Part shown: positions 23,398 through 33,508 of the stretch, piece after piece
Layout of the letters: every line of letters begins with the position of its first letter
Numbering within the stretch: position 1 is the first letter of the stretch
Assembly: GCA_022316685.1 (NCBI GenBank)
Contig: JAKJHU010000033.1
Location: 5,365,321 to 5,429,320 of the forward strand
Origin: Progne subis subis
Lineage: Eukaryota; Chordata; Aves; Passeriformes; Hirundinidae
Direction of reading: 5' to 3'
Length of the DNA stretch: 64,000 nucleotides
Program-made: the position numbers and the translations under genes
Notes under the pieces: model-generated
What the model was told of the DNA's origin: nothing
The model's database searches: none
What the model saw: the letters and a program-made list of their open reading frames with translations, nothing else

Positions 23398-26300
23398 GTG
23401 GTATTTCTGCTCAGAAGGATGAAATCCTTTATGAAGCATCCTCAGAGATGCCCAACTGATTGCATCTTCTGTCCTGCTAGAGCTGCCTGCATATAGGATT
23501 CATCATACTCACAGAATTACTTGATTCTCCTCAGAGTTAAAATACTGATATTGTGCAAAGTTAAAACAAAGCAAAAATATATTAAAAAATTATTTATTTT
23601 ACATATAGGCATAGTAATACTATTACTATTACTCTTAAGCACTACAGCAAGACACTGAAATGTAATTTCAGTCTTCATGTTAAAAAATTCAGTGTGTTTT
23701 ATGATTAAAGAAAGAAAATTAGTTCTCGTGACAATGACAAATTATTTTTTCTTCCATTGTTTCTGTAATATCTGTGTCTCCTTAATGGCATGTATGTTTT
23801 TCTCCTTCTCATGAAACAGAAACATTTGCTGCTCTTTATCCATTGCTTTTGGAGCTGCAGGACTGGATCAACCCTTATTTTCAGGGTTTTCAGTCCCAGC
23901 TCAGAGATTGAAGGCAAAATCAGGCCAAAAGCTGAGCTCGGGGGGTTGCAGGCTTTCAGGGACAAAAGAAGCACACCCAGGACTGCTAAACCCAGTAGAA
24001 AACTGGAGAGTTGGCAGCATTGGGACTGCGCTCGCGTCTTCAAAGCCAGCAAACTGTGACACCTTGACGTGAAATCTAACTTGAATAACATAGTATCAAC
24101 ATTAATTTAATAATAAAATTGTTTATTTGTTTTAGAGGAGTAGCATTTAAAAACCTGGTTAGAGATGGTAGGCAACACACACTCCAAAAGAACAGAACTG
24201 AGAAACATGTTGTGTCAGTACAAAAAACACCAAACTGAGCAGCACATTCACCAGGTTTCTTTGGCTTTGCCAACTCATATTCCAGTTTTTACAAGTATTT
24301 CTTTCTCCTGGGTTGCTGTATGAAAGAGCAGCACAGAGCAGAGGGGAGCTGCCTGGAGGAGCACAAAGCCAGCAGCTCATGGAAGTGCCAGGTACCCTCC
24401 TTTGGAACGACCCATGTTCCCAAACCTGGGTGCTACTTGCAGGAAGAAGCCACTAAACAAAGAAAGACACATTGAGGTGGAAGTGGTGATATTTATCTCA
24501 GCCCTGTGCTTTGGTAGCTGAGCTGGGGCTCTGCCTGGACTTGGTTTCACCTGGAGCCCAGGGAATGTGGAGGAGGCTGTGGTGCAAACACCCTTTGTTT
24601 CCACAGTCAGCAGAGCTTGGGGCTCTGTGGAGCCCGGTTCTTGCATACAGCCTCGTGGGCACCTTCTTTACAATGTTGGTCAGAGATGTTTTAATGTGTT
24701 TTAATGCATTTTAATGTATTTATCCAGTGCATTAGAGGCATGTCCGTTGCTGCTGTTAAAGTGTACTGATAAAATCAATGCTTAGGGACTTTTAAAAAAT
24801 GTGTTTTGACCCAACAGACCATAACTAGGCTCATGGTTGTGTTTAGAGAGGAAAATGAGTATTCAGGGACTCTTAAATGTGCTTATTATGTAGCTACCAT
24901 GAATGCATGCAAGGGCTCTGGTCACACCTTGGCGTTCCAGCATGGGGCACACCAAGTGCCACCTCTAGGTGTATTTGTCACTGCTGGCAGGGAGGTGTTG
25001 CAGCCTTGCTCAGTGTCCCAGACATGTGCTGGCCCAGCACCCTTCCCTGTGGCCATGTGTTGGGACAGCCATGCCCAAGAGCACATCCTGGGATGCCACC
25101 CTAAATCCATGGTGCACCTTGACTCTGTTGATGGCACGTGTTCCTTGCCATGAGAGGATCTACATGTGGATGGCATCTCCTCCATGCCTTCCAGGCCTGG
25201 CTTTGAACAAACAGAAGGCTGAGAGGGATGTTAGTCTGAAGGGGTTTTATTTTGCTTCTGTTTGTTTTTAATTTATGTTCAATTATTATCTACAGCAAGC
25301 ACTCGGAAGCCAGTTCAAGAGCCATACTTCAGCTGCAGCTTGGCCTTTCTTTACTGTATGCTCTAGTTCATCTTTACAGAGTAAACTGGAGGTTAAAGCA
25401 GATCAAATACAGCATTTGCCTGCACAATTGTTTTTCTTTCTTTCTAAAAAAAAAAATATTTATTTATTGCGTTTCCACTACTGTTTTCTGGAACTGACAA
25501 AGCGCAGGGAATAATTGTAAAATTAAAATGAAGCAGAAATCATCCAGGAAGCAAAAACACTTGCAAAATCTGCTAAAACAAAATGAATACCTCTCAAAGG
25601 AGTCAAAAACATGCAAGATAATGCAGGAAACATTAACATAATATTATCTTAACCTTGTAGATAAGATTATCTGATGCGTGAAAATGGTCATCTTTTGTAT
25701 TGATTCCACTGTGCCATGCAGCAGTTCTTAGAAAAATGAATAGGTCATTAAATGTTCATTACTTGATAGGCTCTAAAGCAGAAAAGATGTATTAGCAAAT
25801 GAATTAACTGCTTTGTTACTGTTTGAATATATCATTAATGTGTATGTTTTCCTCATGCAAGAAGTGAATTGTATGCATCTGTAAGGCAGCAGGGTTTGTA
25901 GGCTGCTGGGAAGCAATATTTGCTTAATACTTGAGGGACATTTACACTTCTAGAAAATTCAGGTAAGCCCTCATCATCCAGAAGATAATGGGAGTAGAGA
26001 ATTTAGTTATTTATCCCTTTATGAAAGTTGTAATAGGAGAATTGTGCCTTGTGAGATGCCCTGTCTGAGAGCAGGAGTGATGCACTGGCTGCAGGAGTGC
26101 TGCCCCAGCCCTGTCTGACCCTGTAGGCAGCAGCACTGCTCCTCAGGGACACTCAGTGGGAACTGGGGGAGATGCTCATGGAAACAGCAGATAAAACACT
26201 TTGTACTGCCCAGGATGCTGGAGGGCTCAGCATCACAGCTGTGGCCATCTCGGTGCTCCCAGGGGGCTGCTGCCCTCAGATACTGCCCACTTCTCACAGC

Positions 26301-26540
26301 CCACGGCTGACCCTCGTGGGAGCCACAGGGAAAAATGGTGCTTCCAGCAGCAGAGCATGTGCCAGAGCCTGGCATCACATCACCTAACCTTGCTGAGGGC
26401 TACCCAGAGGAGAAAATGCTCGTTACACACTGCTTGAAACAATGACCTGGTGCTGCGGTAAAAATGCCAAAGGCCTTTCTTGCCCTATCTACAGAATCAC
26501 AGCCAGACACAGAAGGGGGGAATTTTTCCCCTCTTTCTTT
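23398..26540. other. Non-coding stretch, about 3.1 kb
   Basis: No gene recognised. G+C-richer parts (24380-25150 and 26040-26440) give overlapping frames on both strands up to 119 codons, none with a domain. A short ten-base tandem repeat is listed separately at 24689. 25500-26040 is AT-rich and free of repeats. Confidence 0.6.
24689..24722. repeat. 10-bp tandem repeat, three units
   Basis: Three consecutive units of TTTTAATG plus two variable bases (TG, CA, TA). Confidence 0.85.
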
Positions 26541-26690
26541 TAAAAGCTAATAGGGCTTATAATTGCATTTGAAGCTGTTTTTCAAAGCCAGTTGCGTCCA
26601 CACCCGCTATGACTTTAAACGATATTATAAGCGTATTAACCAATTAAGTGACATATTACCCAGAGGGACATTCAAGAGCATGGTTTCGGC
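26541..26690. promoter_or_regulatory. Candidate conserved regulatory stretch
   Basis: The segment is free of repeats and has a compact series of homeodomain-like words: CTTATAATTGCATTTG, CCGCTATGACTTTAAACG, ATATTATAAGCGTATTAACC, AATTAAGTGAC. It keeps several CpGs in an AT-rich setting, a texture typical of conserved non-coding elements. Conservation itself cannot be seen from one sequence. Confidence 0.25.
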
Positions 26691-28443
26691 TCACACAATT
26701 GTTAGAGAAATCCCAGACTGCAAAGCTGGATAGCAAAACCATACCAGGAAAGATGTGCCGACAGTTCTGAACAGAGCACAGCTGCGAGAGCGAGCGCTGC
26801 TCAAGTTGTGGCTCAGACGGGGCCTCGGAGACTGATAGCAGTGTTTGGAGCCAGGCATTGTGCAGCCAAGAGCTGAGCAAAACTCTGCTCTGTAGCTCTC
26901 TCCTAACCTGCAACACCACCTGCTGTTACAATGCACGGCATCTCCTCAGCAGTACAGATTGCTGGGGATATGCTGAGAGTAGCAGCACTGCTCAGTTGTC
27001 TAACCCCTGGCATAGAGCAGTAAGCCTTTCTTGGGAAATGTGAGTAAGGGTGTTAATTGAAAAGTCATCAGGTCTGTAAAACAAACATGGAAAAATACGT
27101 ATAAAATCCTTTCTGCGTTCCCTTTTTTTGTTCCTCCCGCGGTTCGGATTTGCTAAGTGCTAAACTAAAACCTAAGGGCTCCTGCTGGCTACCTAGTGGG
27201 AGGCTATAACCATATTATCCTTCATCTCTGGGGTAAGGTGAGGTGGCAGCTGCCCTTTTAAGCCCTTTCTTGTGGAAGATCTTGTGCACTCCTAAATCAC
27301 CCAACTCCTGACTTTTCTCTCCCTCGGTTCCCACTTCTCCTTCAGCAGATGCCATGCTGCTGCAAGCCCTCGATTTGTCTGGAGCAGGTAGATGCTGAGC
27401 TGAGGGAGCTTTGGCTCTGCCCCTTTGCTTTTCATCACACAGTTAAATAGACAGGAGTGGGACAGACTGAGGTGGCATTTTCATCTTCCTCTGCTCCAGC
27501 AGTCAAGGGCTGTCCCTCTGGGGGCCATCAGAAAGTCAGCAGGGACCTCTGTCTCAGATGAGCATCCCCATGACTCAATGCCTTCACCGTTTCTCTCCTG
27601 GGGTGATACCATTTATGGACTTTTCTCAGGACAGGGTCTAATGTCTCAGCCAAGTGCTAAATCAGTAACAGAAAGATGATTTCATTCTTCTCTTTAATAC
27701 AAGTTTCACAATCTGCAAGAATATCACCCTGAGCCTTGTCCCCTTAGTTCCCAAACTGATTTTTATTGCTCTCCCATCATAAGATGGGCTATGATCCTGC
27801 AGGAATAAAAGAGCTCTGCACCCATGGAAAGCCCATTTTCTTGGCACAATCAGGATCTAAGCTGTTTGTCCACATTCAGCATTAGATTTACATGGGACAA
27901 GAGAGTTGTGTTTTACAAAACAATGTTTCCACCAGAAGTCTGAGGAGTTTCCAACTTTGGGCTTTATTTGTATTTTAAATTTAGCATTTGCAGATGTTTT
28001 ATAGGCATCCAACTATTTCAACAAAATGATCACTTGACAATATTATATTGCTGAGCCTTGAACTGTGGCCAGATTGCTTTGTTTACATAAGACCACCTGC
28101 AGCCATGGTATATTTTGTGACCTTCTATGGAGAAACAAAGTTGTGGGTAGGGGAGCATTACTCAGGTCTTTTTCGGCTCATGAATGAAGCCCACTACAAC
28201 ATGTACAGTGGGGGTATGAGAAGGAGATGAATTGATCATGACACACTACAGAAAACAAAGTGCTTGCCATTCATTTAGTAGTCAATCAAGTATCTGAGAA
28301 ACTGTAGGCTCCTTTGTGGTACAAGAGCTCACAGCTCCATCCCAGTTCTACCAGCAGTGACTCACTGGTGGGAGGCGTAATGTCATGGGTTATTCCTGTT
28401 CATTTGGCCTGTTGCAAATTTCCATGAAACGCCAATAGGAAAG
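26691..28443. other. Non-coding stretch
   Basis: Includes mixed-composition sequence and a CpG-bearing phrase at 27130-27150 (CTCCCGCGGTTCGG). Frames up to 87 codons lack motifs. Confidence 0.6.
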
Positions 28444-28460
28444 AAAAAAAAAAAAAAAAA
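28444..28460. repeat. Poly(A) tract, 17 bases
   Basis: Uninterrupted A run inside a purine-rich segment; no retrocopy-like sequence precedes it. Confidence 0.9.
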
Positions 28461-29270
28461 GGAAAAGGGCCACTCCTGGGATGAGCAATGTGCCTTGCCA
28501 AATGCTACGTGCAACGTCAATGCGCAAGGACATCTGCCCACCTCATGTGCCTTTACCTTCATGCACAAATCAAGCACTGTCAAACAGGCAAGGCACTGGG
28601 GAATGAAAAAGACAAGGCAGAAATGTTTATTAGAGCTTTGAAGAAAACATCCTCTCCTTCTGCAGAGGTACCAACCAAACTACTTCGTAATGTAAGAGCA
28701 GGGTGAAATTTTAAATGCTGGTACTTCTTAGTCAAAAATGTCTGATCTTGTTTCTGAGCAGCTGAGCTATGGGTAGAGTCCAAATATCTCTCCGCAAGAG
28801 GTGACTGTACTCTGAACCAGCCAAAAATATTAAAACACATTGAACTTGATATTGTAAAACTTACTGCCATCTGGACAGTGCAATCAGTTAACTTTTATTA
28901 AAGCTCATGAGGAGCAAAGAAAGAAGCTCTTTTTTTTTGGGTTGGTTTGCACTAAGAATCTATTCAACAACTCCAGTTTTGTATTCTTATTTTAATGGTT
29001 CAGATAAAGTAGATTATTCCAATCTATATTATTATCAAATTTTGCTTTGCCTAAGTAGTTCACAATCACTAAGAAAAACTAAAACCCATCCTGGTTAGCA
29101 CATTTTTGTGTGAGGCTATGCTGAAACCATTTATCAGAATTTCCGCTCATGTTTAGAGGGATGCTTGATAGGCCTGTAAACTCAAACCACAGTGGTTTGT
29201 TTATTTTTTTGTAAAAACACTATATGTCGTTCTTATTGCATGTCTGATCCCGACTGCTTCAGCACAAAAT
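28461..29270. other. Non-coding stretch
   Basis: AT-rich. The 96-codon minus-strand frame (28580-28870) overlaps a plus-strand frame and has no domain. Nothing else identified. Confidence 0.6.
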
Positions 29271-29302
29271 TGGCCCTGATCCTGAAACCCTTATGAATAT
29301 GC
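29271..29302. repeat. Old palindromic sauropsid repeat, partial
   Basis: TGGCCCTGATCCTGAAACCC followed by TTATGAATATGCC matches one arm of a common reptile/bird palindromic repeat that begins GGCCCTGATCCTGCAAACAC and continues TTATGCACATG. The second arm is not recognisable. Confidence 0.4.
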
Positions 29303-30194
29303 CAAAAGGCATCCAAATCTGTGGGACCCAGAGGACTGCTCCCCAAGATCTGTTTGCTGTGAAAAGTGGTGATAACAGCTCTTGCTCTTGCTTTTGTCTC
29401 TGCAGAGGACTTGCTGCTATCCTTAGGTAACCACAAGGTTTAAGTCAGGTTGGGAGGACATTTCCCCTGGTCTTCCCTTCCAGCCATCAACACTCCCACA
29501 GCAGCGTGAAACCTGAGTACTCCGTGCTCTTTCCGACCATTTTGTGTGCCAGGGAGTTTCGGTGAAGATTTAGAAAGCATATTGGGAGATGAAATGTATC
29601 TCCAGGCCTTGAGGGTGTTTTAATTCTAAGCCTTGTCTGCAGGAATGCCTTGGGTACCACACAGCGAGTCCAGACTGACTCATCTGGGTGAACATATCCA
29701 AGCTGCTGGGCAGCACTCGGCAGACATGGCATGGGCCAGTGCCACCCTGCCTTTCTCAGGAAAATAATTTCTCCCCAGCCCACCAGCCTCTCTCCTCTGA
29801 AATGATTGTTTCTTTGATTCATGATTTCAGTTTACTGAAACCCTACTCCTTTTACAAATATCTTTCTTACGCCCTCTTCATTTCCTTTGCCATCCTAGCC
29901 TGGAAACGGGCCTTGATTGTTTCAGCTCACATACTCTGTGCAGAGATGAGCTGCAGCCAAATCTCCTGTCTTGGGCTAATTAATGACACAGTAGCACAGT
30001 TTCCCTGAACAAAAGTTGTCACATTCCCCGAGTTCACATATTAGCCTTTGTACAATCCAAGACGTGACAAAGCACTGCCCCAAACCTGTCTCTCCACTGC
30101 TTGTATTTCCCATTTAATCTGTTTCTCCTTCCTCTCTAAACTCTTTCCTCGGTCTTTCAGCAAGTGTGAAACAATTTCCTCTTTTCACAGGGGC
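29303..30194. other. Non-coding stretch
   Basis: No gene or repeat recognised. Frames of 106-111 codons on opposite strands (29487-30008) overlap and lack motifs. Confidence 0.6.
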
Positions 30195-30640
30195 CTAGTG
30201 GCAAGCAGATTAATGAACCCTTAACACAACACGGAATGCTGCTGCCAAAAAATGTATGAAATGCATTCAGCAGTCCCCACAGTGCACTGTGTGGGGGACA
30301 ATTACAGAAAACAAAAGCTGCAGAGCAGTTCACTCAGGTTTCCAAAAGTCTGAAGAGTTTGGATCAGACATAGGGAACTACAAAAATGCCCCTGATTGAT
30401 TTTTTTTTAATTTATTTTATTTTATTTTTATTGGTCATCACCAGCTGTCTTTTATGACTTTAAATGTAGCAGAAAGCAGGTCAAGTGATAGGAACCTGCA
30501 GCCTCCTTCATTCCCGGCGTAACTGCTCTACAGTTGATTAGACCTCAGGGATAAATTTGACTCGCACTATCCCCTGACATTAATGTGCTTCTGCTTGAGG
30601 TCTCTGTATGGTTCTGAACTGGAACTTAAAGTTTTTTATT
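30195..30640. promoter_or_regulatory. Candidate conserved regulatory stretch
   Basis: Apart from an A/T simple tract at 30401-30432, the segment is free of repeats and dense in AT-rich and CpG-bearing words (ATTAATGAACCCTTAACAC, CTTTTATGACTTTAAATG, TTCCCGGCGTAACTGC). Its texture resembles a conserved enhancer. It shares the 12-mer TATGACTTTAAA with the candidate at 26541-26690. Confidence 0.2.
30401..30432. repeat. (TTTTA)n-like tract
   Basis: T run followed by TTTTA pentamers. Confidence 0.85.
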
Positions 30641-31356
30641 TCAGAGGGCTTTTAGAAGAGAGATCTTTTAATTTCTCACTGGCCTTGCCAGCTCCATGCT
30701 AACCCTGCCCAGTGGCTCTGTAAAAAATATTTGGAAAATAGGTTGCTTTCTGTCTCTCCTTCCTTTTTCCTCTTTCCCTTTCCCCCCCTCCACTCCCCTT
30801 TCTTTAATGAGCCTTTGTTGGTCCAGCTTGCTCTCTCAGTCTCTTAACACACTTGTGTGTGGAACACTAACTCCTTGAAATGCGAAACAGATGGATGAAG
30901 TGTGGGACTCGCAGATATTTGTTTTGGAACAGCGCTGCACATCAGTGTCTGTGGAAGAATTTCCAGCAGCTGGGTAAACCCGCTGAGACTTCCCTAGTTT
31001 CAGTACAAAAGAGAGTCCCCCAAAGAACTTTTGGCGGTCCCCAGATCTCCCTCAGGGAGTTTTTACAGCTCATGAAAAGCAGACTTTGCACTCCCAGGAT
31101 GACATATGGTACTTCCAAGTTCAAGCACTAAAGGTGAAGTTATTTTATTTTGGGGAGCTTCAGGCACTCTGTTTGCAAAACACTCAAGAAGCGATGTGAT
31201 TTAAAAAGCTGGATTAACGATGTTTTAGATTTCAACAGCAGCTTTCACCCCAAGAAATAAAATCATTCTTTGTAGCCACTAATGGCTACAGCCTCCCAAC
31301 ACTATGGTGAAGAAAGCATCCTGGTTAATCACATTTTGTAGGTGGGAACACAGAAG
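30641..31356. other. Non-coding stretch
   Basis: Contains a plus-strand frame of 83 codons (30880-31131) with an antisense partner. I recognise no domain in either. Confidence 0.6.
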
Positions 31357-31424
31357 GTGAAATCCAGGTCCCAGCTGAAGTCAAAGGGAAATTTCCCTTG
31401 ATTTCATTAGTACTAGGATTCCAC
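31357..31424. repeat. Old palindromic sauropsid repeat
   Basis: The two ends GTGAAATCCAGGTCCCAGCT and TAGTACTAGGATTCCAC surround GAAGTCAAAGGGAAATTTCC and CTTGATTTC. This follows the well-known palindromic repeat with arms GTGAAATCCTGGCCCCATTG / CCAGGATTTCAC around AAGTCAATGGGAGTTTTGCC. Both arms are visible although diverged, so this is one of the better-supported old repeats in the window. Confidence 0.55.
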
Positions 31425-31558
31425 TGACTGTGATTAGGAGCCTGAGTCTGCAAATCCTTACCCAGAGTCTGGCCATTACACAGACAAGCAGTCCATTGTA
31501 GCTGTGCACTCACATAAACAAGACTTAGTGGGAATGGGTTCCCAGACCTACATTTTTA

Positions 31559-31625
31559 TTTTCAAAAGTGGTCACTGATTTGGGATGCCTGGATTGAGAC
31601 ACCTGAAAAGGCTTTTTCACTGTCA
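31559..31625. repeat. Old amniote repeat fragment
   Basis: TTTTCAAAAGTGGTCACTGA, TTTGGGATGCCTGGAT and TTGAGACACCTGAAAAGGC follow, in order, a repeat frequent in turtles and crocodilians (TTTTCAAAAGTGACTAGTGA, TTTTGGGTGCCTCAA, CTTGAGACACCTTAAAGGG). A deletion removes the middle part. It sits inside a 121-codon minus-strand frame (31525-31890) which is therefore not a gene. Confidence 0.5.
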
Positions 31626-32650
31626 GGGAATGTTTGTGCCCAAAATCTGTCAGAGCTGGGCCTAAGGCAACACCTCCAGTCAATTTTGGTTTAGCAATCA
31701 CACTCATAAAAATTTGGCTTGCCTCTAGATCACTGTGAAAGGCCAAGAACAGCAGACCCAGGATTTGGGGTTCCATGTCCTTCGGATTGTATCTAAACTC
31801 TTTACATTTATCATTTAATTTGGGGATATTGGGAACATGTCTCAGCAGGAGTATCCTTATCTGCCATGTGTTGGAATGTTCCTCCACCAAGGCAAGTAGC
31901 CAAACGAATTAAACTGGAATATGCCCACAGAAACATGTGGGAAATCCAAGAGGGATTCTCAGCTCTGCAATCAAATTTGTACCACACAGCTGCAATTCTC
32001 TGTCACTGCTGTCCCCCCAATGGCAAGACGTAACAGGGACCTGGGGAGGCAAAGCTGGTTGGAGGTGAGGACATGAGCAGGGAAAGGGACTTTAAAAGTT
32101 CATAGTATTGCATAGTGAGCTGCATAGTGGTTTTGGGGAGCAGATTTGTTTTTCTTTTACTTCAGCTCCCTCCTGCCCCACACCACAGCATATATGAACT
32201 CAGCTTGACCTGTTGGCTTCATTCCACAATCTGCTCTACCTTCGGATGGGCTTTGTTGTTCAGATGGGAACCTGAGACCAGAGCTGGTCTTGCTGCCTTT
32301 ATCCCCTTCATGCCCAGCTGCTGTCTATTGTTACAGCAAGTTGTGAATTGTGGTGCAAACTTCCAGCACATCAGCTGCTCTGTGGTGACTTGTGCTTGCT
32401 CGTGGCCCCATGAGGTGGCTGTGGTAGGTCAGTGCATTAAACATGAAGTAGCTTAACTGGCAAAGAGCAGGGGCTGGGCTGCCTTGCATCCATCATGGCT
32501 TGCAAGCTCACACAGTTACAGTGGAGCAGCTGATGGGCTGCAGATTTGCACCTCAGCATTTCTGCAGAGAGCAGCTCATATGACTCAGAAAGCAAGAGAG
32601 ATAAACCTGGGCTACTGAAATTCAGCAGGGCAACAGCTCACTCACACTCA
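31626..32650. other. Non-coding stretch
   Basis: Includes a 113-codon plus-strand frame (32115-32456) rich in Cys, Ser and Leu with no domain. Nothing else identified. Confidence 0.6.
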
Positions 32651-32697
32651 CTCACATATATGCATATATATATATATATATATATATATAAACACAC
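32651..32697. repeat. (TA)n microsatellite with CA flanks
   Basis: About 14 uninterrupted TA units (32664-32691) between CA-rich flanks (CTCACA upstream and AACACACAC downstream). Likely length-variable between individuals. Confidence 0.95.
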
Positions 32698-33404
32698 ACT
32701 TCTGAATGTGTTGACATCCCCTTGCTCTCTGTGTGGGGAGCCAGAGCTCTAAAGGAAGCTGTGATGGATCAGCCATCTAGAACCTCATTTTCTTCTGTCA
32801 CTTCCATACCTAAGACACCTTCCTAAAGGAGACATGCCAGATCTTGTGCAGCCCTTCAGCAGCAGTGCCTTGAGAGGCAAAGCCTGGTACCCAGTACACT
32901 GTCTTTCATGGCTGTCTCATGGAATCAGGTCAGTTGTACTTTCACAGCCTGTTTGGACTCATGGAGGTGAGCCACATTCCACAGATGTGGTTCATTTTTT
33001 TGCCAGCTTCAAACAGGGCTGTTATTTATGATGTTGGTCTGTTAATATAAACTTATTTATAAGACCAAAGAATGTAAATATTTTATGGGAGATGGTAAAG
33101 GTCCTTGGATTAGAATCAGTTTGGATTTGCTGCATCTTTCTCTCTCTCTTTTAATAAGAAAAGATAAGAAAAGTTAGCCAGTTATGACTTGCATGCTGAG
33201 GCAAGAGAGTGATGCTGGAGATATCAGAGAATGACACAGAGTGCAGTTGTGAAGAAGATGTGAAGATGAAGAATTCAAAGCACTTTTCTGAGGCCAGGAC
33301 TCCCACTTTGGCTTTTTTTAATTGTTATTGGTTTCCATGCATATGTGGAAATAGTGGAGCTGGTGTTTTCACAAAAAAAATTCATGTCCAAGATCTCTGA
33401 AATG
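32698..33404. other. Non-coding stretch
   Basis: No frame above 68 codons and no repeat recognised. Confidence 0.6.
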
Positions 33405-33508
33405 TCAGGCCCAATCTAGTGGAAAGTGTACCCGCCCATGGCAGAGGGGTGGGAACTAGATGATCTTTAAGGTCTCTTCCAACATAAACCATTCTATGAT
33501 TCTATGAA
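33405..33508 (+). mobile_element. CR1 LINE 3' tail, bird type
   Basis: About 100 bp match the end of an avian CR1 element very well: AATCTAGTGGAAAGTGTACC, CGCCCATGGCAGAGGGGTGG, GAACTAGATGATCTTTAAGG, TCTCTTCCAACATAAACC and ATTCTATGATTCTATGA. It is sharply truncated at its 5' side after GTCAGGCC. Few differences from the usual sequence suggest it is younger than the other CR1 pieces here. Confidence 0.93.

Noticed and set aside
23053..23496. Four frames of 108-128 codons of Ser/Leu/Pro or Glu/Arg/Gly repeats
   Set aside because: They exist only because the CTCTC pentamer contains no stop codon on three plus-strand frames and one minus-strand frame; not genes.
26493..26505. CAGAATCACAG, like a reversed CR1 tail
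   Set aside because: No further CR1 similarity on either side.
31525..31890. 121-codon minus-strand frame
   Set aside because: Overlaps an old interspersed repeat at 31559-31625 and has no domain.
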